From the NCBI GenBank assembly GCA_017407125.1, contig JAFQXE010000007.1, positions 1 through 64,000 of the forward strand: a stretch of 64,000 nt of DNA, given 5' to 3'. A model generated the notes under the pieces. The model was not told where the DNA came from. It saw only the letters and a program-made list of their open reading frames with translations, and ran no database searches. Below, piece after piece: positions 36,281 to 44,708 of this stretch (position 1 is its first letter; the number at the start of each line of letters is the position of its first letter). Source of the DNA: Thermoguttaceae bacterium (lineage in GTDB: Bacteria; Planctomycetota; Planctomycetia; Pirellulales; Thermoguttaceae). The translations under genes were made by a program, and so were the position numbers.

Positions 36281-36348
36281 AGCCAATCCGCGCTACTGCG
36301 CGAGACGTATTATAATCGCTCCCGTTGGTCGCTTTGTTTTGGCGCTGA

Positions 36349-39300
36349 TTAATTATCGCTGTTTTTATTTGCTTTATCTGTCTCAGGAGAGGTTGAATCC
36401 GTTTTTACCTCTTTGAGTTTTTCCAGAATCAGCTTTTGCTGTTCTTCTGAAAGGGCGTACGGACCCAAAACGCAGCCCAATTTTCCAGGATAAATTTGAA
36501 TTACGACAAATTCGTTATTACGCAGTACAACCAGTTCATGCGGGGCCTCTCCAGTTTCGTCATCAGCGCGTTGTTTGATAAAAGATTCGTTATCCTTGAC
36601 AGGCTGACCATCATAAAGAATGAAGAAATCTCCCTTTTGGATGCCAAATTTCTTCGCGTTCGAGTCAGGGGACACGTCCTTAACTATAACAGATACGATC
36701 ACTTTATTCCCGTGAATGTCATAAAATATTGTATCTGTCGTATTTCCCTGCTCATCATATTCCCACACAACTTTAGAGCAGGCGCTATTTTTGTTCAGAC
36801 ATGGTTTGCCGTCAACGCCAAAATAAGCCTCTTCGACTTCATTCCCCCGTTCGTCATATTTCATTGTAATTTTGGCATAGCCATCATCACACAAGCACGG
36901 CTTGTTATTCACATCCAAATAATAAGTCAAGGTATTATTTCCGCGTTCATCATATTCTGAAACCCATTTTCCAAGAATATTTCTATAGGGTTTGATTGTG
37001 TAAAACCATGTCTGTTTTGCTATATTGCCATTATCAAAGAAAGTTTTTTCCCAGCCGGTATAAGGATCGTCGCCGCCGAGAACGCATGGAGCGCCGTCTG
37101 TACCAAAAAAATCTCGACGAATTTCCTGATTCTTGTCATCAAATTGAGATTTGAAGCCGGCTATATCTTCGTCGTTCAAACACGGCTTATCATTCACATC
37201 CAAATAATAAGTCGAGGTATTATTTCCACGTTCATCATAATCTGAAACCCATTTTCCAAGAATATTTCTGTAGGGTTTGATTGTGTAAAACCAAATCTGT
37301 TTTGCTATATTGCCATTATCAAAGAAGGTTTTTTCCCAGCCGGTATAAGGATCGTCGCCGCCGAGAACGCATGGAGCGCCGTCTGTACCAAAAAAATCTC
37401 GACGAATTTCCTGATTCTTGTCATCAAATTGAGATTTGAAGCCGGCTATTTCTTCGTCGTTCAAACACGGCTTATCATTCACATCCAAATAATAAGTCGA
37501 GGTATTATTTCCACGCTCATCATATTCTGAAACCCATTTTCCAAGAATATTTCTGTAGGGTTTGATTGCGTAAAACCAAATCTGTTTTGCTACATTGCCA
37601 TTATTGTAATATGCTTTTTCCCAGCCGGTATAAGGATCGTCGCCGCCGAGAACGCATGGAGCGCCGTCAGGGCCAAAAAATTCTCGACGAATTTCCTGAT
37701 TCTTTTCGTCAAATTGAGATTTGACGCCGGCTATTTCATCATCGGTCAGGCACGGCTTGTCGTCAATGCCGAAATACGCAGTTTCAGTTTTATTTCCCCG
37801 TTCGTCATATTTCCATGTAATTCTTGAGTTGCCATCCTCGTGCAGACAAGGCTTGCCATCAACTCCGAAATAAGTAATTTCGACTACATTCCCTCTTTCG
37901 TCAAACTTCTTATTGAGTTTAGCGTAACCATTGTTACACAGGCACGGCTTGTCGTCAATTCCAAAATACGCTTCTTCAATTAAATATCCCCGTTCGTCAT
38001 ATTTTTTTGAGAGTCTCGCGAAACCTTCTTTACTTATGCACGGCTTTTCGTCAATATCGAAATAAGCAGTTTCGATCACATTCCCCAGTTCATCATATTT
38101 TGCGATAAGTCTCGCAAAGCCTTTTTCATGAAGGCATAGCTTGTTGTCGATTCCCCAGGCTACAGCTTCAGTTACATTCCCCCGTTCGTCATATTTCTTT
38201 GTAAATTTAGCGTAGCCATCCTTGTGCAGACAAGGCTTGCCATCAACTCCGAAATACGCTTGTTCGGTTGTATTCCCTCGATCATCAAATTTTGCAGTGT
38301 ATTTAGCATAGCCATCAACACACAGGCACAGTTTGTCATCAACGCTAAAAAAAGCCTCTTCGATTATTTTTCTTTGTTCGTCATATTTTTTTGAGATTTT
38401 TGCGACGCCTTCTTTGCTCAGGCATGGCTTGTTGTCAATTCCGAAATATGCCTCTTCGATTCTATTTCCTTGCTCGTCATATTTCCATGTAAATTTAGCG
38501 TAGCCATCCTTGTGAAAACATGGCTTGTCGTCAACTCCGAAATATGCAGTTTCAGTAACGTTTCCTCGTTTGTCGTATTTCCTCGTGCATTTCGCTAAAC
38601 CTTCTTTGCTCAGGCATGGCTTGTTGTCAATTCCGAAATAAGCCTCTTCGATTTCATTTCCATGCTCGTCATATTTCCATGTAACTTTAACGTAGCCATC
38701 CTTGTGAAAACATGGCTTGTTGTCAATGCCGAAATAAGCAGCTTCGGTTTCATTCCCTCGTTCGTCATATTTCCACGTAGTTTTTGCGTTGCCATCTTTG
38801 CGCAGACATGATTTGTCATCAACGTCGAAATAAGCAATTTCAGTTGTATTCCCCCTTTCGTCGTATTTCCACGTAACTTTTGCGCAGCCATCTTTGCTCA
38901 GACATGGCTTGCCATCAGTTCCAAAATATGCTTGTTCGGTTATATTTCCCCGTTCGTCATATTTCACCGTAAATTTTGCTAAACCTTCGTTGCTCAGACA
39001 CGGTTGGTTATCAACGTCGAAATAAGCAATTTCGGTTATATTTCCCCGTTCGTCATATTTCACCGTAACTTTTGCGTAGCTATCCGTGAGAAAACAGGGA
39101 TTATCGTCAATGCCGAAATAAGCTCTTTCAGTTATATTTCCCCGTTCATCATATTTCGCCGTAATTTTTGCGTTGCCATCCTTGTGCAGACACGGTTTGT
39201 CATCAACTCCAAAATATGCAATTTCAGTTATATTTCCCCGTTTGTCATATCTGATTTTTCCCCCAGCAATGCCGTTGTTGTCCAAACATAAAGCGCCAGA

Positions 39301-40806
39301 AGCGTCAAAGAATTTTGTTTCAACCGAATTCCCAAATTCATCAAACGTATCGACGCTATACATCCAACCAAGTTCATTAAACGTCAAATTCCCATTTGCG
39401 TCGAAGTACTTTGCCTCAACCAGATTTCCGTTATCATCATAACGATTTGTCCGACGTGCGACGCCCTGTTTGTCTGGACGCGGGTTTCCGTCCTGGTCAA
39501 GATAGATTTTTTCAATAACCCGACCGTACTCATCCAGCTTGTACCGAAATCCCGCAATGCCCTGTTCGTCAGTTGTGGGGACGTCGTAAGTTCCTTTTTG
39601 AAATCGTTCTTCAATTACACGTCCTTTAGAATCACGGACAAGACGCATATTGCCAATCTCGCCGCGGTTTCCTTCCTGGGCGGGATCGAGAAGAGAAGTG
39701 GTCAACGAAGTTACATTGGTCAAGACCGTGGAGGATGCAGTATTGTCATTTGACAATGATCTGAATTCCACCTTCTGCATCTTGTCCCCGGAATAGTAGT
39801 ACGATATGACGACTTTGCCGTTCCTGTCCAGCGTGTCTCTTTGAACCAGCCGACCGCCTTTGTAGATTGGATATACCGCGATCATAGGACGGTCTTTGAA
39901 TTCTGTAATATCAATGGGCATCGGCATTCCGACAGAATTTACATGTTCCAGACGTATGACGTTCTGATTTTGTGTATAAATGCGGTAATGATCGCGTCGA
40001 TGAGCTCTTTGTTCGACAGACAGCGGGAAAACGCCCCGGGGAACGCCCCTGTATTCTACGTAGTCTGCAAAGTAACCGACATGTACGCGATAATAGCGAT
40101 CCCACGTCCAGAGTCCCAGACAGGTAAAGAGAATCAAGAAGAACAGCGCGGTAATTGACGACCAGATGATTCTCTTCTTTTGCCGCTGTTTATCCCGCTG
40201 AATAATTGTGTCCGGACTGACTTCCAGCATCCGCGCGATCACTTTCAGCCGGGAGTTTCTTGGACCTTCATTAGCCAGCGAAACGCCCTTCAGCTCATCA
40301 TGAATATCATCGAGAAATCCATGAAGTTTGGCTTGACGTTCCGCGTTTTCCTTTGGGGACAGGTGAGAATAGACGACATACTCCCGATTCTTCCGCAGAA
40401 TGGGTGGAAAGCACTCTGTTTCCGGGTTGCCGCTGTTCGGGACGCCTTCAATGATGAACGGAATAATTCTCTCATACCGACCCAGGAGAATGAAATTCTC
40501 GATTTCCTGATTTACCCAGCTGGACCTGGCGCTGTTGGGGCTGCAAATTACAAGCAAAAAGCGGGAATCTTCCAGCTCTCGGAGAATAGACTTTCCCAAT
40601 AAGCCGACAGACAGATCGGTATCGTCTCGGCACAATGGGTGGACGCGTTGAGGATATTCCTTGCCGGTGGTTGTCTCAAGTTCATTCCGAAGAACGGTAG
40701 GCAAGCGATAGGATTCAATTTTGTCCTGGATTTTTTTTGTTATATTTTTATCGTCGCTGCTGTAGCTGATAAACGCAAAAAATCGATAGGCAAGATTGTC
40801 CTGCAT
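36349..40806 (-). CDS. TIR - transmembrane - YD-like repeat - PDZ fusion protein
   Basis: 1485 residues. Residues about 7-140 are a TIR domain: RFFAFISYSSDDKNITKKI, then CRDDTDLSVGLLGKSI and NSARSSWVNQEIENF, where Glu101 is at the position of the catalytic glutamate of TIR NADases. One membrane helix is at about 213-233. A linker then leads to about 16 tandem 32-residue units (KYDERGN-x-TE-x-AYFG-x-D-x-KPCL-x-KDG-x-AK), each with a cysteine after KP. Three near-identical 95-residue blocks follow, then a PDZ-like domain (about 1390-1465, with VSPDSNAKKFGIQKGDFFIL). The TIR end should be cytoplasmic and the repeats outside. A sensor-effector role, perhaps in defence, is inference. No partner gene is obvious. 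Confidence 0.88.
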   Translation of the reverse strand: MQDNLAYRFFAFISYSSDDKNITKKIQDKIESYRLPTVLRNELETTTGKEYPQRVHPLCRDDTDLSVGLLGKSILRELEDSRFLLVICSPNSARSSWVNQEIENFILLGRYERIIPFIIEGVPNSGNPETECFPPILRKNREYVVYSHLSPKENAERQAKLHGFLDDIHDELKGVSLANEGPRNSRLKVIARMLEVSPDTIIQRDKQRQKKRIIWSSITALFFLILFTCLGLWTWDRYYRVHVGYFADYVEYRGVPRGVFPLSVEQRAHRRDHYRIYTQNQNVIRLEHVNSVGMPMPIDITEFKDRPMIAVYPIYKGGRLVQRDTLDRNGKVVISYYYSGDKMQKVEFRSLSNDNTASSTVLTNVTSLTTSLLDPAQEGNRGEIGNMRLVRDSKGRVIEERFQKGTYDVPTTDEQGIAGFRYKLDEYGRVIEKIYLDQDGNPRPDKQGVARRTNRYDDNGNLVEAKYFDANGNLTFNELGWMYSVDTFDEFGNSVETKFFDASGALCLDNNGIAGGKIRYDKRGNITEIAYFGVDDKPCLHKDGNAKITAKYDERGNITERAYFGIDDNPCFLTDSYAKVTVKYDERGNITEIAYFDVDNQPCLSNEGLAKFTVKYDERGNITEQAYFGTDGKPCLSKDGCAKVTWKYDERGNTTEIAYFDVDDKSCLRKDGNAKTTWKYDERGNETEAAYFGIDNKPCFHKDGYVKVTWKYDEHGNEIEEAYFGIDNKPCLSKEGLAKCTRKYDKRGNVTETAYFGVDDKPCFHKDGYAKFTWKYDEQGNRIEEAYFGIDNKPCLSKEGVAKISKKYDEQRKIIEEAFFSVDDKLCLCVDGYAKYTAKFDDRGNTTEQAYFGVDGKPCLHKDGYAKFTKKYDERGNVTEAVAWGIDNKLCLHEKGFARLIAKYDELGNVIETAYFDIDEKPCISKEGFARLSKKYDERGYLIEEAYFGIDDKPCLCNNGYAKLNKKFDERGNVVEITYFGVDGKPCLHEDGNSRITWKYDERGNKTETAYFGIDDKPCLTDDEIAGVKSQFDEKNQEIRREFFGPDGAPCVLGGDDPYTGWEKAYYNNGNVAKQIWFYAIKPYRNILGKWVSEYDERGNNTSTYYLDVNDKPCLNDEEIAGFKSQFDDKNQEIRRDFFGTDGAPCVLGGDDPYTGWEKTFFDNGNIAKQIWFYTIKPYRNILGKWVSDYDERGNNTSTYYLDVNDKPCLNDEDIAGFKSQFDDKNQEIRRDFFGTDGAPCVLGGDDPYTGWEKTFFDNGNIAKQTWFYTIKPYRNILGKWVSEYDERGNNTLTYYLDVNNKPCLCDDGYAKITMKYDERGNEVEEAYFGVDGKPCLNKNSACSKVVWEYDEQGNTTDTIFYDIHGNKVIVSVIVKDVSPDSNAKKFGIQKGDFFILYDGQPVKDNESFIKQRADDETGEAPHELVVLRNNEFVVIQIYPGKLGCVLGPYALSEEQQKLILEKLKEVKTDSTSPETDKANKNSDN
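36961..37730 (-). repeat. Three near-identical 285-bp blocks inside the TIR gene
   Basis: The sequence CCAAGAATATTTCT recurs at 36971, 37256 and 37541, and the flanking sequence repeats with it. The spacing is exactly 285 bases, which is 95 codons. The copies differ by only a few bases, so the duplication is recent and the frame is kept. Confidence 0.92.
37716..39260 (-). repeat. Sixteen 96-bp units inside the TIR gene
   Basis: Units of 96 bases encode the 32-residue KYDERGN repeat. They are more diverged than the 285-bp blocks, but period and key residues (YDxxGN, AYFG, KPC) are kept. This is coding repeat, not a CRISPR array. Confidence 0.9.
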
Positions 40807-41047
40807 GGCTTTCCATTTACAATAAATGAATGACTCTTGTCAATGTTAATATATAGTATAGCATTTTGGAAATAATCTGCAAGAGGCGGAAAGGAAAAAG
40901 TTAGTCCTTTAGAATCCGGAAAGAGGAGGGGTTGAGAGGGTTAGGAATGTGCAATACGGAATAGGGAATTACGCAATGCGCATAGCGATATGGAGTGAGA
41001 CGGCAAACCGTCGCACTCCAAACGCTGCGCCTTGTCTTTATATTATC

Positions 41048-41842
41048 CTACTTCTGGATATTTTCCAGAACGTTGATAACCGTTTCCTGCGGAATGTCGC
41101 CCGGCAGATAAATCAGGACGTTGCAATCCTCGTCTTTTTTGGAATCAAAAGATCCGGAAACCATCAAGAAGGTTTCCTTGTCTTTGTTTTCCATCCAGGA
41201 GAACGTGAAATCGCTGTCGTCCCCATTGATCTTAACAGAGGTTTTTTCCGAACGTACAACGGTATAGTCGTTGTCCTTATTTTGGGCAATTCCCTGGGAA
41301 ATGGCGTCAACAAACTCTTTTTCGTTTCCTTTCAGGACGTCGGAAAGCGCATAGAAGAAAATGGCGCCTTTGTTGTCGGCAGCGTTTGGCGCTGGATTGT
41401 CAGACGCTTTTTCCTCTGTCGGCTCAGCTTCTTCAGTTGTTTTTGCCGGGACTTCCTCTGTTGGAGTGGCTTCTTCAGTCGTTTCCGCCGGCTTTTCAGC
41501 AGCTTCAGCAGGAACGGCTGCGCCAGTAACGTCCCAGCTGTAAATGCCGGCAAATCCGAATTCTTTGCCAAACATTTTCACCGTAAGGAACGCTCGCGGC
41601 TTGATATTTTCAGGCAAATTCAGTTCGCCGAAAGCTTCTTCGGTTTTCTGCTGGGCAACAACAGGATCTTCCACAAATCCGTTTTTCAGGGCGTTTCCAA
41701 TATAAAAACCTGTTCCGATAAATCCAGCGCAGCATAAGCAACTCAGGAGAAGCGCGATAAAGAACAGCCACAGCAAGACTTTGCCGCAGCCGCCGCCAGA
41801 TTTCTGTTTGTTAAAAACTTCTGTATCAATGGTTTCAGACAT
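41048..41842 (-). CDS. Membrane-anchored protein with acidic low-complexity linker
   Basis: 264 residues. A cytoplasmic N-terminus with a glycine/cysteine cluster (SGGGCGKVL) leads into one membrane helix (about 22-47, rich in Leu and Cys). An extracytoplasmic region is interrupted by a Pro/Thr/Glu/Ala-rich repeat (about 115-160, PAETTEEATPTEEVPAKTTE). No family is recognised. The gene is single, ends next to repeat DNA and is followed upstream by the heptamer repeat at 41881. Confidence 0.65.
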   Translation of the reverse strand: MSETIDTEVFNKQKSGGGCGKVLLWLFFIALLLSCLCCAGFIGTGFYIGNALKNGFVEDPVVAQQKTEEAFGELNLPENIKPRAFLTVKMFGKEFGFAGIYSWDVTGAAVPAEAAEKPAETTEEATPTEEVPAKTTEEAEPTEEKASDNPAPNAADNKGAIFFYALSDVLKGNEKEFVDAISQGIAQNKDNDYTVVRSEKTSVKINGDDSDFTFSWMENKDKETFLMVSGSFDSKKDEDCNVLIYLPGDIPQETVINVLENIQK

Positions 41843-41880
41843 GATTATAAAAGGGGGTTAAGGGTTGAAAATACAAGCTG

Positions 41881-41965
41881 TTAGCCATTAGCTCCTAGCT
41901 ATTAGCTTGGTTACAAGTAGTAAAAACACAAAGCTAGAAGCTAGCAGCTTAAAGCTAGAAGCTAA
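41881..41965. repeat. Inverted heptamer arms adjoining the epimerase stop codon
   Basis: The left arm is TTAGCCA, TTAGCTC, CTAGCTA, TTAGCTT (41881-41908). The right arm is AAGCTAG, AAGCTAG, CAGCTTA, AAGCTAG, AAGCTAA (41931-41965). The arms are complementary in register, with a 22-base spacer. The right arm directly touches the stop codon of the gene at 41966. Confidence 0.9.
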
Positions 41966-42934
41966 TTAATATCGAGGCGTTGGCGGACGATAGTCCGTCA
42001 GTTGGATTGTTTTAAACCAGTCGATTGTCTTTTGAAGCCCTTCTTCCAACGGGATGGTCGGTTCCCATTTGAGCCATTTTTTCGCCAGCGAAATATCCGG
42101 ACGCCGCTGCATGGGGTCGTCTTGCGGCAGCGGGTGATATTCCAGCTTCGCCTTGGACCCCGTCAGCTTGAGGGTCAGTTCCGCCAGCTGTTTGATGGTG
42201 AACTCGCCGGGGTTGCCGATGTTGACAGGGCCGACAAATTCATCGGGACCGTTCATCATGCGAATCATCGCTTCGACTAAATCGTCTCGATAGCAGAACG
42301 ACCGCGTTTGGGAGCCGTCGCCGAAAATCGTGATTTTGTCTTCCCAAAGAGCTTGACGGATGAAGTTTGAAATAACTCGCCCGTCAAAGGGATGCATTCG
42401 CGGTCCATACGTGTTAAAAATACGGACGATGCGGATATTGACGTTATTTGAACGGTGGTAGTCCATAAACAGCGTTTCCGCCGCGCGTTTGCCTTCATCG
42501 TAACAGGCGCGAATTCCCAGCGTATTGACGCAGCCGCGGTACGTTTCCACCTGAGGGTGAACTTCCGGATCGCCGTAGACTTCCGACGTAGACGCCTGCA
42601 GAATCTTCGCCCGGCAGCGTTTTGCCATGCCGAGCATGTTGATCGCTCCCATGACGGACGTTTTCATTGTCTTGATGGGGTTGTATTGATAATGTCCCGG
42701 CGCCGCTGGGCAGGCGAGATTGTAAATCTCGTCTACTTCCAGATAAATCGGCATGGTTACGTCGTGCCGAATCAGCTCGAAATTCTCCAGGGGCAGCAAA
42801 TGCTCGACGTTGGATTTCTGGGATGTAAAAAAGTTATCCAGGCAAATAACGTCGTGTCCCTGTTGACACAGGCGTTCGCACAGGTGCGAACCCAAAAATC
42901 CCGCGCCGCCAGTTACTAAAATTCTTTTTTTCAT
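41966..42934 (-). CDS. UDP-glucuronate decarboxylase-like nucleotide-sugar epimerase
   Basis: 322 residues of the extended short-chain dehydrogenase family. [15 protein letters not shown] is the NAD site, and [14 protein letters not shown] with [13 protein letters not shown] supplies the catalytic Ser/Thr and the YxxxK pair. [19 protein letters not shown] is a strong mark of UDP-xylose synthase (UXS), which converts UDP-glucuronate to UDP-xylose. It likely serves surface polysaccharide synthesis. No other sugar-nucleotide gene is adjacent. Confidence 0.92.
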   Translation of the reverse strand: MKKRILVTGGAGFLGSHLCERLCQQGHDVICLDNFFTSQKSNVEHLLPLENFELIRHDVTMPIYLEVDEIYNLACPAAPGHYQYNPIKTMKTSVMGAINMLGMAKRCRAKILQASTSEVYGDPEVHPQVETYRGCVNTLGIRACYDEGKRAAETLFMDYHRSNNVNIRIVRIFNTYGPRMHPFDGRVISNFIRQALWEDKITIFGDGSQTRSFCYRDDLVEAMIRMMNGPDEFVGPVNIGNPGEFTIKQLAELTLKLTGSKAKLEYHPLPQDDPMQRRPDISLAKKWLKWEPTIPLEEGLQKTIDWFKTIQLTDYRPPTPRY

Positions 42935-42944
42935 ATCTTGTTAA

Positions 42945-42994
42945 TTCCGTGGGTTGAAACCCATGGCTGCAAATATTGAACTGCAACGCAGTTC
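42945..42994 (-). repeat. Two-hairpin REP-like element
   Basis: On the minus strand this reads GAACTGC-GTT-GCAGTTC, then CAATATT, then CCATGGGTTTCAACCCACGG. The element at 27094-27141 has the same order (GAACCGC hairpin, CAATATT, CCGTGGGTT hairpin), so this is a dispersed two-hairpin unit about 50 bases long. Confidence 0.85.
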
Positions 42995-43089
42995 TATAGG
43001 AACGCTTCGCGTCTGTTATTAATTGCTAATGCTAATTATTATTTTCTATTATATTATACCCTAAATGAAAATAATAATAGCCCTCCCTC

Positions 43090-43118
43090 TTGAAATAATT
43101 AAGTATTTTGTGTATTAT
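43090..43118 (+). promoter_or_regulatory. Sigma70-type promoter of the thioredoxin-like gene
   Basis: TTGAAA at 43090-43095 and TATTAT at 43113-43118, 17 bases apart. Transcription from about 43125 would give a leader of about 95 bases that contains the terminator-like hairpin at 43150. Confidence 0.7.
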
Positions 43119-43149
43119 AGAGGAAAATGTATATTTGGATTAGGGTCTG

Positions 43150-43181
43150 AAAACGGAATAAATCAGAGAATTCCGTTTTTT
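43150..43181 (+). terminator. Terminator-like hairpin in a gene leader
   Basis: AAAACGGAAT (43150-43159) pairs with ATTCCGTTTT (43170-43179), followed by two more T. It sits between the promoter and the start codon. CGGAATAA (43154-43161) can instead pair with TTATTCCG (43199-43206), just before the ribosome-binding site. Confidence 0.55.
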
Positions 43182-43219
43182 ACTCTTTAACATTACTCTT
43201 ATTCCGGAAAGGAAAAATC

Positions 43220-44440
43220 ATGAAAAAATCATTTTATTTGATGATTGCTGCGGCGCTGGCTCTGACATTTGCCAACGTCTCATTCGCCGACGACGCAAAA
43301 GACGAAGCGTCTGACGCTCCAAAGGTCGAAGAAACCGTTTTCAACGCCGACGTTCCCGAAGAGGGCTCGGTTGAAGATTACTTCGCGTTTATCAAAAAAG
43401 TTCAATCGCAAAAGAACCTGATGGCCAAACCGCGTCCGACCAATCAGAGAGATTTTTTGCTCCGCGTTGTTACTGTTTTGAAAGCGTGCAACAAAGCGAC
43501 TGACAAGATTCTTGCCAAAGATTCGCTGTCCAAGGATCAGATTACCGAAGCCGTCAAGGCGAAAGTTGAAATCATTAACAGTCTTTCGAGATTTGATTCC
43601 TCCTACAAGGACGAATTTCCCGGCGTGATTAAGCTTTGCAAAGACAACGGACTGGACGAATTTGCTGAAGAATTGCAAGAAAAGCTGGACGTCCAAAAAT
43701 TTGTTGACGATTTCATGACGGCTCTTCAGTCAGGCAATGCGGACAATGCGAAAAAAGTTCTCAATGAGGTAATTGAGAAGGCAGAGAAAAAGGGAAAGAA
43801 GATTTCTCCTGAATATGCCGATGGATTGGGATTTATTCTCCAGTTTACTAAAGAGATTTATGAAAAAGACCAGGCTGACAAGATTTTTGCAAAAGTCATT
43901 GATCTTTTTACAAGCGCTGACAATAACGAAGTCGTATGGCAAGGCAGAGGTCTTCGCCGCGTTCAACTGCCCGGAAATGAAATGCTCGTTGGCGGAACGT
44001 TTATTGACGACACCGAATACAAAGCTGAAGATTACGCTGGCAAAACCGTTCTTATCGACTTCTGGGCGACCTGGTGCGGTCCGTGCCGCGGAGAGATTCC
44101 AAACGTGAAAAAGCTCTACGCTTTCTATCACGAAAAGGGCTTCGAGATCATCGGCATCTCCTCTGACCGCGACGTCGAAACGCTCAAAAAGTTCATCGAA
44201 AAGGAAGAAATGCCGTGGAAGCAAATGATGAGAGACAAAGCTCTGGTTGCTGACGGTCAAACGATGGGCGCGTACTACGGCGTTACCGGCATTCCGACCA
44301 TGATTCTCATTGGACCTAATGGCAAGGTTATCACCATCAACGCCCGCGGCCGAGCCCTCGAAGAAGCGTTGGCTGAAATCTACGGTCCGATGCCGGAAGA
44401 AAAAGCAGCTGACGAAGCCGACGACGAAGACGAAGAATAG
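43220..44440 (+). CDS. Secreted TlpA-like thioredoxin-fold protein
   Basis: 406 residues with a signal peptide (MKKSFYLMIAAALALTFANVSFA). A helical, Lys/Asp-rich region of about 220 residues is followed by a TlpA/ResA-like thioredoxin domain (about 255-385). That domain has FWATWCGPCRGEIPNVKKLY, which holds the CxxC pair, and GVTGIPTMILIGPNGKV with the cis-proline. The tail is acidic. Such proteins reduce or exchange disulfides in the periplasm. GGAAAGG precedes the ATG. The long N-terminal domain is common in planctomycete versions; its role is unknown. Confidence 0.88.
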   Translation: MKKSFYLMIAAALALTFANVSFADDAKDEASDAPKVEETVFNADVPEEGSVEDYFAFIKKVQSQKNLMAKPRPTNQRDFLLRVVTVLKACNKATDKILAKDSLSKDQITEAVKAKVEIINSLSRFDSSYKDEFPGVIKLCKDNGLDEFAEELQEKLDVQKFVDDFMTALQSGNADNAKKVLNEVIEKAEKKGKKISPEYADGLGFILQFTKEIYEKDQADKIFAKVIDLFTSADNNEVVWQGRGLRRVQLPGNEMLVGGTFIDDTEYKAEDYAGKTVLIDFWATWCGPCRGEIPNVKKLYAFYHEKGFEIIGISSDRDVETLKKFIEKEEMPWKQMMRDKALVADGQTMGAYYGVTGIPTMILIGPNGKVITINARGRALEEALAEIYGPMPEEKAADEADDEDEE

Positions 44441-44470
44441 TCTCAAAGAGAAGAATATTCTTCAATAGTC

Positions 44471-44560
44471 GTGGGTGAGGAGTGAGAAACGAGTAGTGAA
44501 CGCAAAGCGCCGTTCAATTCTGGTTTTTCACTCCTTATTCTTTATTATCTATTCTATGTC
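44471..44560. repeat. Inverted heptamer-like arms before pgk
   Basis: The left arm around 44471-44498 contains AGGAGTG, AGAAACG, AGTAGTG. The right arm is CACTCCT, TATTCTT, TATTATC, TATTCTA (44529-44556). The arms partly pair (GAGGAGTGAG with CACTCCTTA). The locus lies after the thioredoxin gene and 20 bases before the pgk promoter. Confidence 0.7.
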
Positions 44561-44579
44561 TTTCTCTTCCCCTGCCGTC

Positions 44580-44607
44580 TTGACAATCTGTTTCGTAGCG
44601 CTATAAT
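44580..44607 (+). promoter_or_regulatory. Consensus sigma70 promoter of pgk
   Basis: TTGACA (44580-44585) and TATAAT (44602-44607), both perfect consensus, are separated by 16 bases. A leader of about 95 bases runs to the pgk start. Confidence 0.85.
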
Positions 44608-44708
44608 ATAATCTAATCAGTAAAGAATTAGCGAATTGAAATCGCCTCGGCTTGTTGGCTGCGGCGGCTTTCGCTTCAAGACATTTAAACCTATTAGGAG
44701 ATAACACA

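Noticed and set aside
37716-39260. 96-bp repeats resembling a repeat-spacer array
   Set aside because: The period is a whole number of codons, the frame is open throughout and the units encode a 32-residue motif.
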